Assembly: GCA_958298945.1 (NCBI GenBank) | Contig: OY282607.1 | Location: forward strand, 88,667,270 to 88,731,269 | DNA: 64,000 nucleotides | Direction: 5' to 3' | DNA from: Atherix ibis | Lineage: Eukaryota; Arthropoda; Insecta; Diptera; Athericidae | In this document: positions 1 to 12,379 of the stretch, one piece after another | Layout of the letters: every line of letters begins with the position of its first letter | Numbering within the stretch: position 1 is the first letter of the stretch | The notes under the pieces: generated by a model | Told to the model about the DNA's origin: nothing | Databases searched by the model: none | What the model saw: only the letters and a program-made list of their open reading frames with translations | Translations under genes and position numbers: made by a program

Positions 1-338
1 CCATCAAAGATGTTATTCTCTTGCTAAGGAATGTTCCCCATAGGCTCATTACAACTTTTCATAAGCTAAACTCGTTAATTCCTTAAGCTTTATATAGAAT
101 TTGTACAGCTTCACTTGTCACGATCCCTATAGGGTCACATAATTACCGGATGTGGTACAAATTTATGCTGCATATCTAGGAGAGACTACCGGTCTTATTA
201 CTTCTCTGGCACACTTCGAACATTGTTTTTTAAGACATAAAAGTTAATAATATTGTATTTTTTCACATAACAATTATAAAAGTCTACACTATTACCAATG
301 AACTGGCTCAGTGATGCCAGTGTCATTGGCACCTTTTG
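1..338. other. intergenic, no feature seen
   Basis: AT-rich sequence without a recognisable open frame or repeat motif. It ends at the TA target dinucleotide of the first DD41D element. Confidence 0.4.
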
Positions 339-340
339 TA

Positions 341-1545
341 AAAAGTCTTTGAATAAGAGTGATATGATTTTCTTAAAAAAAACACACTAATTGTTAAGGA
401 AATTCAAATGTTTTTTATTTAATGTGAAGTACAATCGATATAATTAAGTTCTGAATAAAACGTCATCCAAATGGCCTCCACGACTTCTTTTACAGGAACG
501 AATTCGATGAACCCAATTTTCGAGTACTTTTTCCACTAAATCAAGTCGTATGTCATGAATAGCACGTTCAATATTGACTTCTAAAGCTTGTAGAGAGTCT
601 GGTTTATTGCTAAAGACCAATGACTTCAAATAACCCCACAAGAAATAGTCCAATGATGTTAAATCACAACTTCTTGGAGGCTATTTTTCTTGAAATAATC
701 GAATCGCCAAACTTTTCCTGCAATAATTCGGTTGTTGCACGTGCTGTGTGGCACGTAACCCCGTCTTGTTGGAACCAGGAACAGATGTTGTCAAGATCAA
801 CTTCTTCCAATTCCGGTTTCATTTCGAAAGAAGTATGATCCCACCAGACCAAAAACCACACCAAAACTGTCAGTTTAGGTGAATGTAATGGGTGTTCATG
901 AATAATTTGTGGATTTTCTTCGCACCAGAATAGACAGTTTTGTTTATTTACCGCACCACTCAGATGAAAGTGAGCCTCATCGGAGAAGATGATTTTCTTT
1001 TAAAATCGTTATCGTTTGGAAGTTGTTTCAAGACAAAATCAGCAAATTCACGATGTTTACGGTGGTTCAATGGCTTCAGTTCTTGAGTGATAACAATTTG
1101 ATACGGATGCAAGCCTAAATCCTTTCTCAAAATCCGCCAGGTTGTGGTTTGACACAGTCCCAATTCTTGAGAACGTCTTCAGCAACACTTGCCTGAACGG
1201 CAGTAATATTTTCATTACTTCGAGCGGTTCTTTGTCTTAGTGGTACTTGAACATTATGTAAAGAAAATGTACGCTCGAAATTTTTAACACCTCGACGAAT
1301 AGCGAGCACAGTTGCACGATTATTACGACCATAAAATGGCAAAAGCGCACGAAAAGTTGCAATTGGAGAACGATTATTTTAATAATAAAATTGAATAATT
1401 TGTAAATATTGTTCTTGCGGTTATCTCTCCATAATAAAATTACAAACATTACTAAATACAATGAAAATAAAGTGACAGATCATGACGTATTACAAATGGC
1501 CGAAACGTCACTTAGAAAGCATATCACTCTTATTGGAAAACCCTA
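341..1545 (-). mobile_element. Tc1/mariner element, DD41D family, copy A
   Basis: This is a 1205-bp element in minus orientation. Its right terminus, read on the minus strand, begins TAGGGTTTTCCAATAAGAG. Its left terminus is a mutated version ending in GAATAAGAGTGATATG. A TA dinucleotide flanks each end (339-340 and 1546-1547), as expected for Tc1/mariner target duplication. Two further copies with the same termini lie at 49476-50753 and 53033-53952. It encodes a transposase broken by frameshifts, so it cannot move on its own. Confidence 0.85.
444..1342 (-). pseudogene. DD41D transposase pseudogene (copy A)
   Basis: Fragments of one transposase are spread over several minus-strand frames. 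The N-terminal part (about 1342-1127) has the helix-turn-helix region ending in AVQASVAED. A middle part (about 1163-960) reads RKDLGLHPYQIVITQELKP, and a later part (about 864-664) has the second catalytic region FQQDGVTCHTARATTELL. The C-terminus (653-444) reads through YFLWGYLKSLVFSNKPDSL to the stop. The start methionine is lost or lies outside the surviving frame. Frameshifts separate the pieces, so no full protein can be made. The identification rests on collinearity with copies B and C in this window and on general Tc1/mariner motifs. Confidence 0.8.
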
Positions 1546-1547
1546 TA

Positions 1548-3565
1548 CAACCTTTCTTAGATAGATTTTAGGCTATTTTACTAAATAATTTAAAGTTGAG
1601 AAAATTAAGAAAAAAAAAAATATTTACTACGAAATTTAATTCCTAATAAAAGTAGTCTTCCTTTACTTAATTAAACCTGCTCTTGTCTTATTATTAAAAA
1701 CTGTATATTATCCTTTTGTCAGAGAATGCGCTGTGCTTTACTACCATTCATAAAATATACAAGCTGCACTATGCCAATAGACTAAAAATATATTATATTC
1801 CCTTTGGAGGATAAATAATTCTTTCAAAAAGAACGTGATCATTCCCATGCATATTCTATATAAATAATAAATTTTAAAGGATGATCTCTGTCTGCTTTGA
1901 GCTTAAAATTGCGTTCATATATCAACAGTCGACTAGAGAAAAGCCGCGAAAACCATATTCGATATTGTCCGGAGAGTTTTTATTTTTTTTCTTCATCAGC
2001 ATCAGAAACTGTATTAGAAGTCCTTCTAGCCATTTTTGGATTCATATTAAATTGTATTGGGGGAGTTGTTCATGTACTTTTTCTATATCACACTATGCAC
2101 ACAGGCATCACTGAGAATATGCAATAATATAAAAAAATAAATTTGCTACATGAACAATAAAATGAAACTGGCGAGAAAAAAATTATAAAAAATGGCAGCA
2201 AATATACTGAAGGGAGTAAATTGCTCGAAAATATAAGGGATGTATTCGTATAATATTTTAAGGGGCTTATAGATGCAAAAATGATGGACCGCCGGATACC
2301 TTACAACAAGGGTTGATAAATACAATAAAATGAAAATAAACCAACAAAAATTATTTTTGAACGAAAACAAAAACACCCAAAATAGGAAGCAAAACTTTTT
2401 GGAGTAAGTGTAATCATTGCTGGGGAGAAGTTGATTGCAAGTACGTGCAAGGATAGTCATAAATAGGGTGGTTTTTTGTAGAGTTTTGGGGCTTGAACGA
2501 TACGATAAGACTGATGCTTATACTATTCAAAAAGGGAGTCCAATGTAAAGAGGCTAAAGGTTGACTTTATATAAGCGTCTAGGGACTACCGCCAATTCGG
2601 GGTGAATGTACCCGTTACAAGGACTAAAAATAGACCGCTATTTGTATAGTCTCCCATATAGGCTACTGCACTGAATTTAAATATATCTTTTTGATGTTTT
2701 TTTTTTTGGACAATTCACATTCATAAGGTGCGTATCCTTCCTCTCACTTATAATGCATACTTAGCTGGTTAAAAGCAATAATATTTTTTATTCATAAAAA
2801 TAGTAACAACAAAAAACAACGAAGAAAACAAATTAAAAGTCCAAAAACATTTTAAGCTAACGAAAATATTATAGCCATAATAAACCGATTTTTTATCTCA
2901 TATTTTTAGTCATAAATGTGAATTTTAACAAAGTTGAACAATTTCAGGACTACTTGGTAAGAAAAGGCAAGATTATTTGGCATGAAGAATTTTATTAGAA
3001 TGGGGAATTTCTACCGAACTAAATGGATTTTCATAAGGAGTCTACTTTTGTATATAAATAACGTAAGAAATCTTTTGGTTAAGATGATTCTGTGTCTATC
3101 ATTAAATTTCCCGTTTCGTATGAGTTTTGTGGTCGGCATGTCAAGTTCCAATCATACTCTCAGCAGTATATTAAGGCACGTACACACATCATTTTCTGTG
3201 ATGATATGAAATACGAAAAATTTATGAGACATCACATTTCCAGTACGATGTGATGGATTGAAAAGGAAATCGAGATCCTTCTAGTGGAATTTTTATATAT
3301 TTTTCTTATATTTTTTTTCTTATAGATAAGAAGAAATAAATGAAATTGGAACTTGGACTGTTTTGAAAACAGAGCGTTTTCTCTTTATTTTCCATAAAGA
3401 AAATAAGAAAATTCAAATCTAAAATGGAACAAAAATGCATTGTCCATTTTGTAATTTGTAACAATGGTTCTATATATTTAATATCTATAATAGCTACTGA
3501 TTAGCTACATACTTGCCTTTTAATATTATAAATTAATAAACTATAAAATAAAGCTTAAAAATTAT
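1548..3565. other. intergenic, no convincing gene
   Basis: This is AT-rich sequence with T and A runs. Short plus-strand frames at 1881-2127 include one hydrophobic stretch (about 1975-2100) that could span a membrane. I see no start context, splice pattern or family motif to support a gene, and the remaining frames look random. Confidence 0.35.
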
Positions 3566-5190
3566 ATGGCATACCTACCGTTAAACATAATACCACGGGT
3601 CGCCTACAACCAAAGGGATTGAGATACACCCAATCAACATGCAAATAGAGTTGGCCAGTAATGGATTACGCTGGATCAGCTGACTAGATCTAGGTACTTT
3701 TACGCACCTCAAACGACATCCTAGCTTGCTTAACCAACGCTTTCTTCTTTGATTTTCTGATTGGCTCACTTCATGCATGAAAAATTCGCTCAGGTTCCCT
3801 TCTTTCCTTCTTTTCTTTTTCGGCTCCTTTATCTTTGTCATCTTCTTCATCTTACTCATCTTGTTTATCTTTTTATCTTCTTCATCTCTTTCATCATTTT
3901 CGTCTTCTTCATCTTCTTCTTCTTCATCATCTTCTTCATTGTCTTCATCTTCTTTTTCTTCATCTTCCTCATCTTCTTCAACGTTTTCTTCATCTTCTTC
4001 ATCTTTGTTGTCTCCTTCATCTTCTTCATCTTTTTCATCTTTTCCATAGTCTTCAACCTCTTTACCTTCTTCATTGCCTTCATCTTTTTCTTTTTCATCA
4101 TCCTCATCTTCTTCATCTTCTTTATCATCTTTTTTATCCTTTTCATCTTTTTCGTCTTCTTCATTTATCTTCTTCTTTTTTATCTTCCTCATTTTCCATA
4201 TCTTCTTCATCTTTTTCATTGTCTTCATCTTCTTCTTCTTCATCTTTATCATCTTCTTCATCTTCTTCATAATTTTCTTTATCTTCTTTATCTTCGTCAT
4301 CTTCTTTATCTTCTCCGTCTTTTTTGTCTCCTTCATCTTCTTCATCTTTATCATATTTTTCATAGTCTTCATCCTCGTTACCTTCTTTATTGTCTTCATC
4401 TTCTTATTTTTCATCATCCTCATCTTCTTCATTTTCTTTATCATTTTCTTCATCTTCTCCATCTTCTTCATCTTCTTCATCTTCTTCATCATCTCAATCT
4501 TTTTCATTTTCTTTATCTTGTTCGGCTTCTCATCTTCTACTACTGCATCTTCTTCATCTTCTTTATCTTCTCCATTTTCTTCATCTTCTTGATCTTCTTC
4601 ATCCTCTTCGTCTTCTTCATCTTATTCATTTTTTCTTAATCTTTTTCATTTTCTTTATCTTCTTCATCTGGTTCATCTTCTTTATCTTCTGCATATTCTT
4701 CTTTTTCTTTATCTTCTTAATGTTCTTGATTTTCTTCATCATTTTCTTTACCTTTTTTCATCTTCTTTATCTTTTCTTTCTTCTGCATCTTCTTCATCTT
4801 CTTTGTATTATTCTCATTACTCTATGCACATTTGTGCAGCTACCCAATCCTGCCCCTAAGCAGTTCCAACCATTAAAGGTAGGTTCATTTTATAACATTC
4901 AGTAACCAGTTACAAGCTAGTTAGTCTAACAATGCCTAGAGCCTAATAATCTGCAATGATAGCACCCGGGATCCTGCCATCCCTCAGCTCCAGTCCTAAG
5001 ACTGCACTTGCGATGCAGGTAACAACTATAGCCAAAAGCTCCTTACCTTGGTTGGGCATGGTGGTGTTATTGTTTACACAGAGAGCTTCAATAAGGCAAC
5101 TTGTTATTTTCTGGAATTGCTAGTCAGCTCAAAACCGGGGTTCACCAAGACTCGTAGTCCACTTCTGGCATCGCTCCTATAGTACATATC
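3566..5190. repeat. unclassified dispersed repeat, copy 1
   Basis: Two blocks flank a long polypyrimidine tract, and both match parts of 22060-23515. The left block (about 3566-3720) starts GCATACCTA and continues with CATAATACCACGGGTC and a CCTA-containing segment. The right block (about 4815-5180) contains AAGCTAGTT, GATAGCACCC, CAGTCCTAAGACTGCAC, GCCAAAAGCTCCT and CACCAAGACTCGTAG. In the second copy the same motifs occur in the same order. I see no coding frame, terminal inverted repeat or target duplication. The orientation and class are unknown. It could be the 3' or non-coding part of a larger retroelement. Confidence 0.6.
3798..4806. repeat. ~1-kb TCTTCA/TCT polypyrimidine microsatellite
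   Basis: About 1 kb of the plus strand is made of CTT, CAT and TCTTCATCT units with almost no purine except the A of CAT. The simple sequence keeps long frames open by chance: Ser/Phe/Leu-rich on the plus strand, and Lys/Met or Asp/Glu-rich on the minus strand. All three frames of each strand give comparable low-complexity protein, which argues against coding. It sits inside the unclassified repeat, between its left and right blocks. Confidence 0.9.
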
Positions 5191-6120
5191 TACAAGACCA
5201 ATTATTATTTTTGTTGTTTTAAAAGTTTGCAGTAAGCTTAATATCGAGATTTTACGATTTGATGTCTTTAAACTTACTGTTTTTGGAACTCAAAAATGGA
5301 CACCCATCAAGTAATAACTAAATTAAAGCCGGAAATGTGCCAAAAAATCATTAAAAAATTCTTTAAAAAGACTTTATCCTAGATGGAGTTTTTTGTTTGC
5401 CATTTAAATGGTATTTTTTTAATCAAAAATGGCAAAATAAAATCAATCTAATTGAATATAAATTTTGCCAAAATCTAATTTGTAAAAGTGGTTGTTTAAA
5501 TTTTAATTTCCGACTAATAAATAAGATAACTCTTGCTATGAATTGAAATACTTGTAAAAATAATACGTAATATTCAGGATCTAGGACATGCCAAAGAATA
5601 AGAATGAAAATAATCAGAAAAATGTTTGGCATTATTTTTAGTGATCCATAAAGTAAAAATGTATAATAATTTGATATGCTCGAGTATAGATAATGTTGAA
5701 TCCTTCATTTGGTTCAAGCTTGTCACTAAACTTTACATTAGTCTATGTTGGATTGTTAGTAATAAATTTTTTATGTGAGCTTCTAGGAATTTTCAATTTT
5801 TAGTCTTCCAAAGCTTATGGTGATAAGATAGATGAATGACATCTCATTCTGGAGGGATGGAAGTGTAAGCAAAAAAATTTCTAAAAAGCTTCCTTTCTAT
5901 TACGATTAGAATTTTTTATTTGCCACCTCCAACACCATCATCATCATCATTATCAATGCCCTTACCCCATCATCATCATCATCATCATAATCACAATCAT
6001 TGAATAGAAAAATGAAGGAAGTAATAGTAGGAATAGAAAAAAAAATGTTAAAAGTGGAGCTGTGTAATAAAACAACGTTAAGAATGTACGAAAAAATAAA
6101 AATAAATACTCAAGAAAGCA

Positions 6121-6154
<34 letters not shown>

Positions 6155-8095
6155 GTGACAATAATGGATCTTGAAGGTTATTTTCACCAAATCAGAGAGT
6201 TATATCCTTCCCCCATTTCCGGAAATCAACCACCTCTATTTGCTGTCACCATTCCATGAAGCTTCTGAAAACCTTTGGCTTTGGAAAGTTCGATTGAATC
6301 TGAGCAGAAGTGGCTTCATCATCCCGATCCTATTTAGCTAAAGTTGTGGTAATTTTTTTGCGACTTTGCCATTGACATTAGCTGATTTTTCTTCTTGAAC
6401 GGAACCTTTCAATGGAGACGTTTTCGAAATCGGAATTGAATCTAAGCATAGTCATTCATCGATGGATGGATTTTGAAATTGAAATCCGCCCATTTACAAT
6501 GAATACGAATTGTTCTCGATTGAAATTCTTTATCAGATTTTTAGTATCTTTACTAAGTAAAAATATCTTAGAGCAATTCGAATTGATGAATCGTACCGGA
6601 AGAGGATAACGGAAGGTAGAGACGACAAACGAACTGTGGAAGCTTCCATCTTTTAGCTTATAAATAAGAGATTAAGGAGGCAATTTTCCAATGAAAATCA
6701 TTTGAATTTTACGCAGTGTCACCTCTTATCCTCACTTTTAGCTTCTAAGCATACTGATTGGGATTCTTTTTATTTTCGATTTGGCTTCAATCCGATTGTC
6801 AATTGATTCGATTCAAATTGATTTGATTGCATTACGTGCGTACGTAGGAATAGAGTTTAAAAATTGGAAAAAATTCGCAAAAAGTTCAATCATTGCATAC
6901 CTTGGAAGGAGGTTGGATGCAATCATGCAAAAAAGTTGTTACGTGGAGCAAACATGTCAGTCTGCGGTGGAGTTAATATTTCAACCACGCAAGTTCATCG
7001 TAAATGTTCGTACAATCATGGCAGTATCTCGGCATAAAATCTGCATGCAATTTTCATGAATGATTGATTGATTGACTGATCGATTGTTGGTCAACATTGT
7101 TTTATTTGTCTTCTGATGGTTTCATAGCACTTGATTCACATAATTTGTCTAGAACAGTTCATGTTAGTAATAAAGACATCGACATTGTCGGTAGCTTGGG
7201 TAACCCAACCATGGAGATGGCATGTTGCGTAAAAACAGGGCTTTCTACGCATATTCCTATATCAGAGTATGTACGAAGTAGTATTTTTCTCTATATGTTA
7301 TTCCATAGAATTTATTCCAGCAAAGAATGTGAAGGAAAATACACTTCAGCCTTGAACGGTTTCTAGGTAACCAGAATTGCTTCGATACGATTCTTAGTTA
7401 AAGCACTGACTGCCGGCACTTTAAGTAATCTTACTCTTCGTAGATTGTATGGCCAAAGTTTCGTGTCAGGTAAACCACGAAGAAATGTAAATTTGTTTCA
7501 AGGAACGTTGTACCTTCAGTTCTCATAAATTATTCAGTGACCACACTCTCTGTTTACATGACAATGTTTTGCATTATACGTTCTAGTACCTCGTCTTGAA
7601 ACACTTGCAGTCATACAGTTGTCCTTATACCACTTTCATCTGTAAGTAGATTTGTTCAAAGCATCTACAATTTAAACATGAATTTTATTCATCTACATGA
7701 TTCATTACATTTGAATCTATTTAAATACAATATAAATAAAAATATTCTAACTAATATGTTATAATAAATTTTTAATTTAACTCGTAAATAATTTTTATTT
7801 ATTTTCTTAATTGTAAATTTTTTTTAAAAAATAATATCCTTTTAATATAATCTTCTTGTTTGAAAACTCTCCTCCTTTACTTTTCCCATAAACCCATATC
7901 GGAGTTTAAAGAGATATTGGCCAAGAGACCTCTTGGGGTGTTAATATATTATGAATGGTTAAATAGGGAAATTCCAATGGGTGTTTACTCTGACATATTC
8001 ATCTCCTGGCATTGTAATATCTTTGTCATAAAATCTGCTTGTTATAATATTTATGTAGTTGTAAAAACCAAATAAAAGATTAAAAAAATTAATTT
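5191..8095. other. intergenic with microsatellites
   Basis: No gene is recognisable. Microsatellites include CAT repeats (about 5937-5990) and about ten AAT units (about 6122-6152). A short GATT run lies near 7058-7085. Open frames at 6412-6609, 6781-7059 and 7097-7366 have no motif I recognise. The stretch 6200-7640 is somewhat less AT-rich than its surroundings, but this is weak evidence for coding. Confidence 0.35.
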
Positions 8096-8099
8096 AAAT

Positions 8100-9000
8100 G
8101 GCTGAGCATTCCATTATCCATCACTGCCATCGCGTGGTGGATTTTTCCCAGGCATATTTCTTGACATTTTACACCCCTTCAACCAGTATGACATGCTGGA
8201 TTGCTTTGAAAGCTACAGAAAGTCCTATCTTCTGGTTATTTCTATATCCTAAAATCTTATCTCTCAGACTGATATTTTCAGGTGTCTGAAAATATTGAGT
8301 GTTCTGATATTAATCCTATCTCCGCTGGTGTACCTTAGGGAAGTATCCTTACTCCAATACTTTACAAAATATACACCTATGATATTCTAACATATAATGG
8401 ATACAGTCATCTTTACATATTACAAAGATCTTTCTTTAACTATCAATGCCCTGCAGGTCTACAATCACTCCTTAGAACCTAGGCTCAAAAGATGGAGAGT
8501 GGGGATGATTGAGCAAAAATCTGGTCATATTACATTCACACTCTGACAAGAAACGATTCCCTATACAACCCTAAGCGGAAGAAATATTCTACAGAAAATG
8601 AATGTATATTATTACCTTGGACAAATGGTTTACCTGTAACTAATACACATAAACTAAAGGAATTAACTTAACGGACGATACAAATAATTACTATGCCTCA
8701 TAGACTGTAGGCCAATACTGATAATGAAAAGCAAACTTTTACTATTCAATACGGTACGGAAACCGATATGGACTTATGGGCTCGAACTTTGGGGTTCTAC
8801 TAAGCATTCCAATTCAATGTCTCTTTTTATGTACGAAACACTATTATCCATCGTGACCTAAACGTTCCATTCATTCGTAAACTGTGCATCCCCATTATAA
8901 AAAGAATTCATTCGCACCTATCCTACCATCCTAATACTTTAGAAAGAGAACTGTTCACTCCCATCCTTCCATTGTACACCTATCAATGTTTAAAATGAAA
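8100..9000 (+). mobile_element. Jockey-like LINE remnant 1 (RT C-terminal part)
   Basis: Translating the plus strand across several frames gives collinear pieces of a Jockey-type reverse transcriptase. A degraded GVPQGS-like region lies near 8320-8350. The segment GHITFTL is near 8525. KPIWTYGLELWGSTKHSNS is at about 8758-8815, followed by a C-terminal piece (IHRDLNVPFIRKL, about 8848-8885) and a tail ending near 8996. The WTYGxxLWG motif shortly after the RT domain is characteristic of Jockey-clade elements. Stops and frameshifts are frequent, so this is an old dead copy. Neither the 5' end nor a poly(A) tail is evident. Confidence 0.75.
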
Positions 9001-9199
9001 ACAGACTCCTGATTTTTTAAATTTCTAAAATAAACCGTTTTGTTCTTGGGGAGTCATCGATGAGTGTTTTCCCCTACAAGTATTCATATTCTTGCATCTT
9101 CCCTTGTTAAAGATCATATTTAAATTGAAAAAAAAAAATTAATATTAAATGTTATAAAGATTAACCAGAGATTCTTATTAAACTCTATCCATTCTAAGA

Positions 9200-10036
9200 T
9201 TATGAAATTTTGTTTGCTGATTACCAATTGAGCTTTCGATATTTAAGATTATTTCCGTGGGTTACGTATATTCGATTTTTGTTTTTGGTAGCGTTATGTT
9301 GGTACTCATGTCTCTCACTTATGCCGACAAGTTCGGCCATTTTGAATGTTCAGTTAATTTTTAACAGCTGCTTTGCTTGCACGTATTTTGGCTCGTCTTC
9401 GGTTTTTGCCCATTCCAAAAAATGGATCAAAGAATCTGTATAAAATTTTGTGTGAAAAACCAAATTAATTGCGCGGACGCATTCCGAATATTGACTGTGG
9501 CATATGGTGAAGCTACCTTGGACCGAAGCAATGTTTATCGGTGGTACAAAATATTCTCATAGGGCCTAGAAGATGTGAATGACGGAAATCGTGCCGGAAG
9601 GTTTTGCCTTCGATTGCAGGGGCGGAGTGCATCATGAGTTATGCGCAAGTTGCGCGAAGCAATCTGCCAGAAACTCCCGGATTTGTGGAAGAACAAAAAT
9701 TGGCTCTTGCCATTTTTGGCCAAAATCAGAACACACTAATAATGCCGCAGCTACCGTATTCCGCAAATCCTGTGACTTTTTCTTGTTCCCAAAACTAAAG
9801 AGTCCCATGAAAGGACGACGCTACGATACGGTTGAGGAGATAAAAACGGCATCGCAGGAGGAGCTGAACAAGAGCACAAAAAATGATTTTTTGAAGTGCT
9901 TCGAGGATTAGAAAAAACGTTGGCACAAGTGTATAATATCTAATGGGGATTACTTTAAAGGGGACAAAATAGATATTCACGAATAAATAATTAATTTTTT
10001 CAAAAACACAAAATGGCGATGCTTTTTGAACAGACC
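9200..10036 (+). mobile_element. mariner remnant, internally deleted
   Basis: The N-terminal transposase part, beginning at the ATG at 9422, reads CADAFRILTVAYGEATLDRS then NVYRWYKIFS and DVNDGNRAGR. A later part (about 9757-9950) reads CDFFLFPKLKSPMKGRRYDT through FLKCFEDWKKRWHKCI, where a TAG replaces one codon. The sequence between them, covering the first catalytic residues, is largely missing, and frames shift at 9600-9760. The right terminus (about 10013-10036) ends in CTTTTTGAACAGACCTCG, a typical mariner inverted-repeat sequence. I could not find a matching left terminus, so the left boundary is approximate and the 5' end is probably lost. Flanking Jockey remnants suggest successive insertions. 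Confidence 0.8.
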
Positions 10037-10159
10037 TCGCATGTAGTCCATACTTAAGTGTAAAATGTATTACCGAAGAGTATGTCCCATTCCTTTGGTC
10101 GTCTAAAAATTTTAGATCTTCCCACCTTCTGCATACTACCTTATCTTCATTTAATATCG

Positions 10160-10660
10160 TTCTTAATGATTATTCAAAATCCTCATAAATTTATCCTATT
10201 TCTGCTAGAGTGTCTTAAGATCTCATTTATAATAAATAATATATATATATATATATAAACTTATAATAACCTATCTGGCTTGTGGACTATTATTTGTTAT
10301 TATGCAGATGACACAGCTACATTTACTCTCATCAAAATCTTGATATAACTATCAATTATTTACAATCTTATATCCATAATATCTAATCTTGATTTATAAG
10401 ATAAAGTACTAAGGTTATTGAAAAAAAAGTGCTCACGCTACTTTTACTCTTTGTCAAAATGCATCAAATCCTTTATATCTTAATAGCAACATGATTCCAC
10501 AATGTACTTTTAATAGTAACGCGATTTAGTAACGCGTAATAATAAAACCTATTTGGACTTATGAAATTGATCTTTGAGATTCAATGAAACGTTCCAATTA
10601 CTTTTAATATCTGGTTCTTAGACTCTTTTACAAAATTATAGATTTTAGAAAAATTTTATT
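10160..10660 (+). mobile_element. Jockey-like LINE remnant 2
   Basis: The plus strand shows a second, shorter Jockey-type RT fragment. YPISARVS (about 10196) corresponds to the PIxAGVPQGS region. CYYADDTATF (about 10298-10330) holds the YADD catalytic box. ATFTLCQNASNPLYLNSN lies at about 10440-10490, and KPIWTYEIDL at about 10546-10576 matches the post-RT motif also seen at about 8758. Sequence between the last two is deleted and frames are broken. The shared motifs suggest the same clade as the copy at 8100-9000, though divergence is high. Confidence 0.65.
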
Positions 10661-12379
10661 TCCGTCTCTAAAATATTTATCGCATACTAAAAAAAATTAA
10701 AATATTTTCCATAATTTTTATTTTTTATTTTTTATGTTATCTTGTTAAAAATTATATAATCTTCATAAGGTTTTTATATCAATTTTACAGGATTGATTAT
10801 ATATAATATAAAATTTTCAATAATTTATATAACATTGTCCAGTTGGGGTGATAAGCTAGAATTGAGATAAATTATAAGCAAATAAATGGATTAATTTTTA
10901 AGTCACTACAAATTTTATTACATATAAACTGAATCAAATATAAAAATTTCATATTTTATTTTTAGACCAACTAAAGTCTATTTTATCATGAATATTAACA
11001 CTAGTTTTATCATAAGCATCATTAACACTAGTGAAGGATGAGTCATTAACTTGACCACAGAGAAAAAATAGGGTGACAAACTATCCCCCGATTTAGTGTA
11101 GATTGGTTTATTTTAACATTTGTTTTTTTTTTAATACGATTGCATATCGAATATAATGCGAAGCAGTAATAGTTGATGAAGCCGATTATAGAAAACCTGG
11201 ATTAGTCGAAATATCATAGCTAAAGTCACTATTCGTGTATGATAAATGTCCGCATCGACTAAAGGACGCAAGAGCATTTAAAAATTTTTGGAAAATTCTA
11301 TACGAAACTAGGTAAATCTCAGAGGGTTGACATAGCCTACGATTATTATAAAAGATAGTTATGGTATCGATAATTATATGGAAAATTATATCGATGATGA
11401 CTGGGGTGACAAGAAACAGTGGCAAGAACTCATCTAACGCACGATGAATCACATTCGTTATGGCATCGAATAATATCTCAGATACGCTTGCATTCGTTGC
11501 TTATTCGACGGTCCCATTACTCCCTTTTGCATGGTCGGTTGGAATTGCAATCAGTATAAGCAACCCTTGGACTAACAATAAGATACCTTCTAGATTCTTG
11601 GCACTTGTACGTGTACATGTCCGGAACTAATATTAGCATGATTGGAAAATACGAATACAAATGCGAAATGTGAGTGGTAATATTACTCAATGCCATTTGA
11701 CATTCTGATTTGTCATGGCATTAACTGCCGTCACTAATCCTCCGATTATGACAATAATAATGACTTTACCGCACCTAACGATAATTAGTTTTCTGATCGT
11801 TCAGTGATTCATTGAAGTCGTTGACTATCGATCATATACAAATGTAAACGTTTTCCCACAGGAAGATACTAAATTCATAAAATAAAAAAAGTGTATTCAT
11901 AAAATTATAAGAATCCGCATCCAGCAGCAGTTTAATATTGGGACTCTTCTTAACTCGGTAGTGCATGAAGCAAGCAAATCCTTAAACTATTAAGAACTAT
12001 TTTTTCAGCTCATTATTGGAAGGATTATTCTTAAATCAGAAAAAGTAACGTAGACTTTATGGCAGAAGTCATAATTGAAAAAAACTTTTAGTTTCAGTTT
12101 TAATGTTTTAAAAGTTTTCGAAGATGACTATTTAAATAGTTTTTTTTTTAACTTTATGGTTTTTAAAATCCGCTATTTTTGTAGCTATACTCAATATGAT
12201 TCCAACTGTTAAATCACCTTTCGTTAAAAAAAATTATAAGCACTTCTTTTGTATCGGCGTATAGCTCCTACTGCAAATTCTACTTTATGGGTTTAATGGA
12301 CCCAAAACGTCAAGCAAGAAATAGTAATAGAAAAAAGGTACATGGTCCAAAAATGCATATACACTGGCTCCTGTGTTGT
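10661..12379. other. intergenic; one orphan hydrophobic frame
   Basis: This is mostly AT-rich sequence. The stretch 11160-11850 has a more balanced composition. It includes an 88-codon minus-strand frame (11186-11452) with a hydrophobic centre (FLPLFLVTPVIIDIIFHIII). The frame extends upstream without stops for only about a dozen codons. I recognise no family and see no convincing splice structure, so it is noted but not called a gene. Confidence 0.3.

Noticed and set aside
1881..2127. Small membrane protein on the plus strand
   Set aside because: Two overlapping frames compete and only a single hydrophobic stretch supports it.
3581..4639. Long low-complexity open frames (Lys/Met/Asp/Glu-rich on minus, Ser/Phe/Leu-rich on plus)
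   Set aside because: They arise from the TCTTCA-type simple repeat, which keeps several frames open on both strands.
11186..11452. Chemoreceptor-like exon
   Set aside because: It has one hydrophobic stretch only, with no family motif or splice structure.
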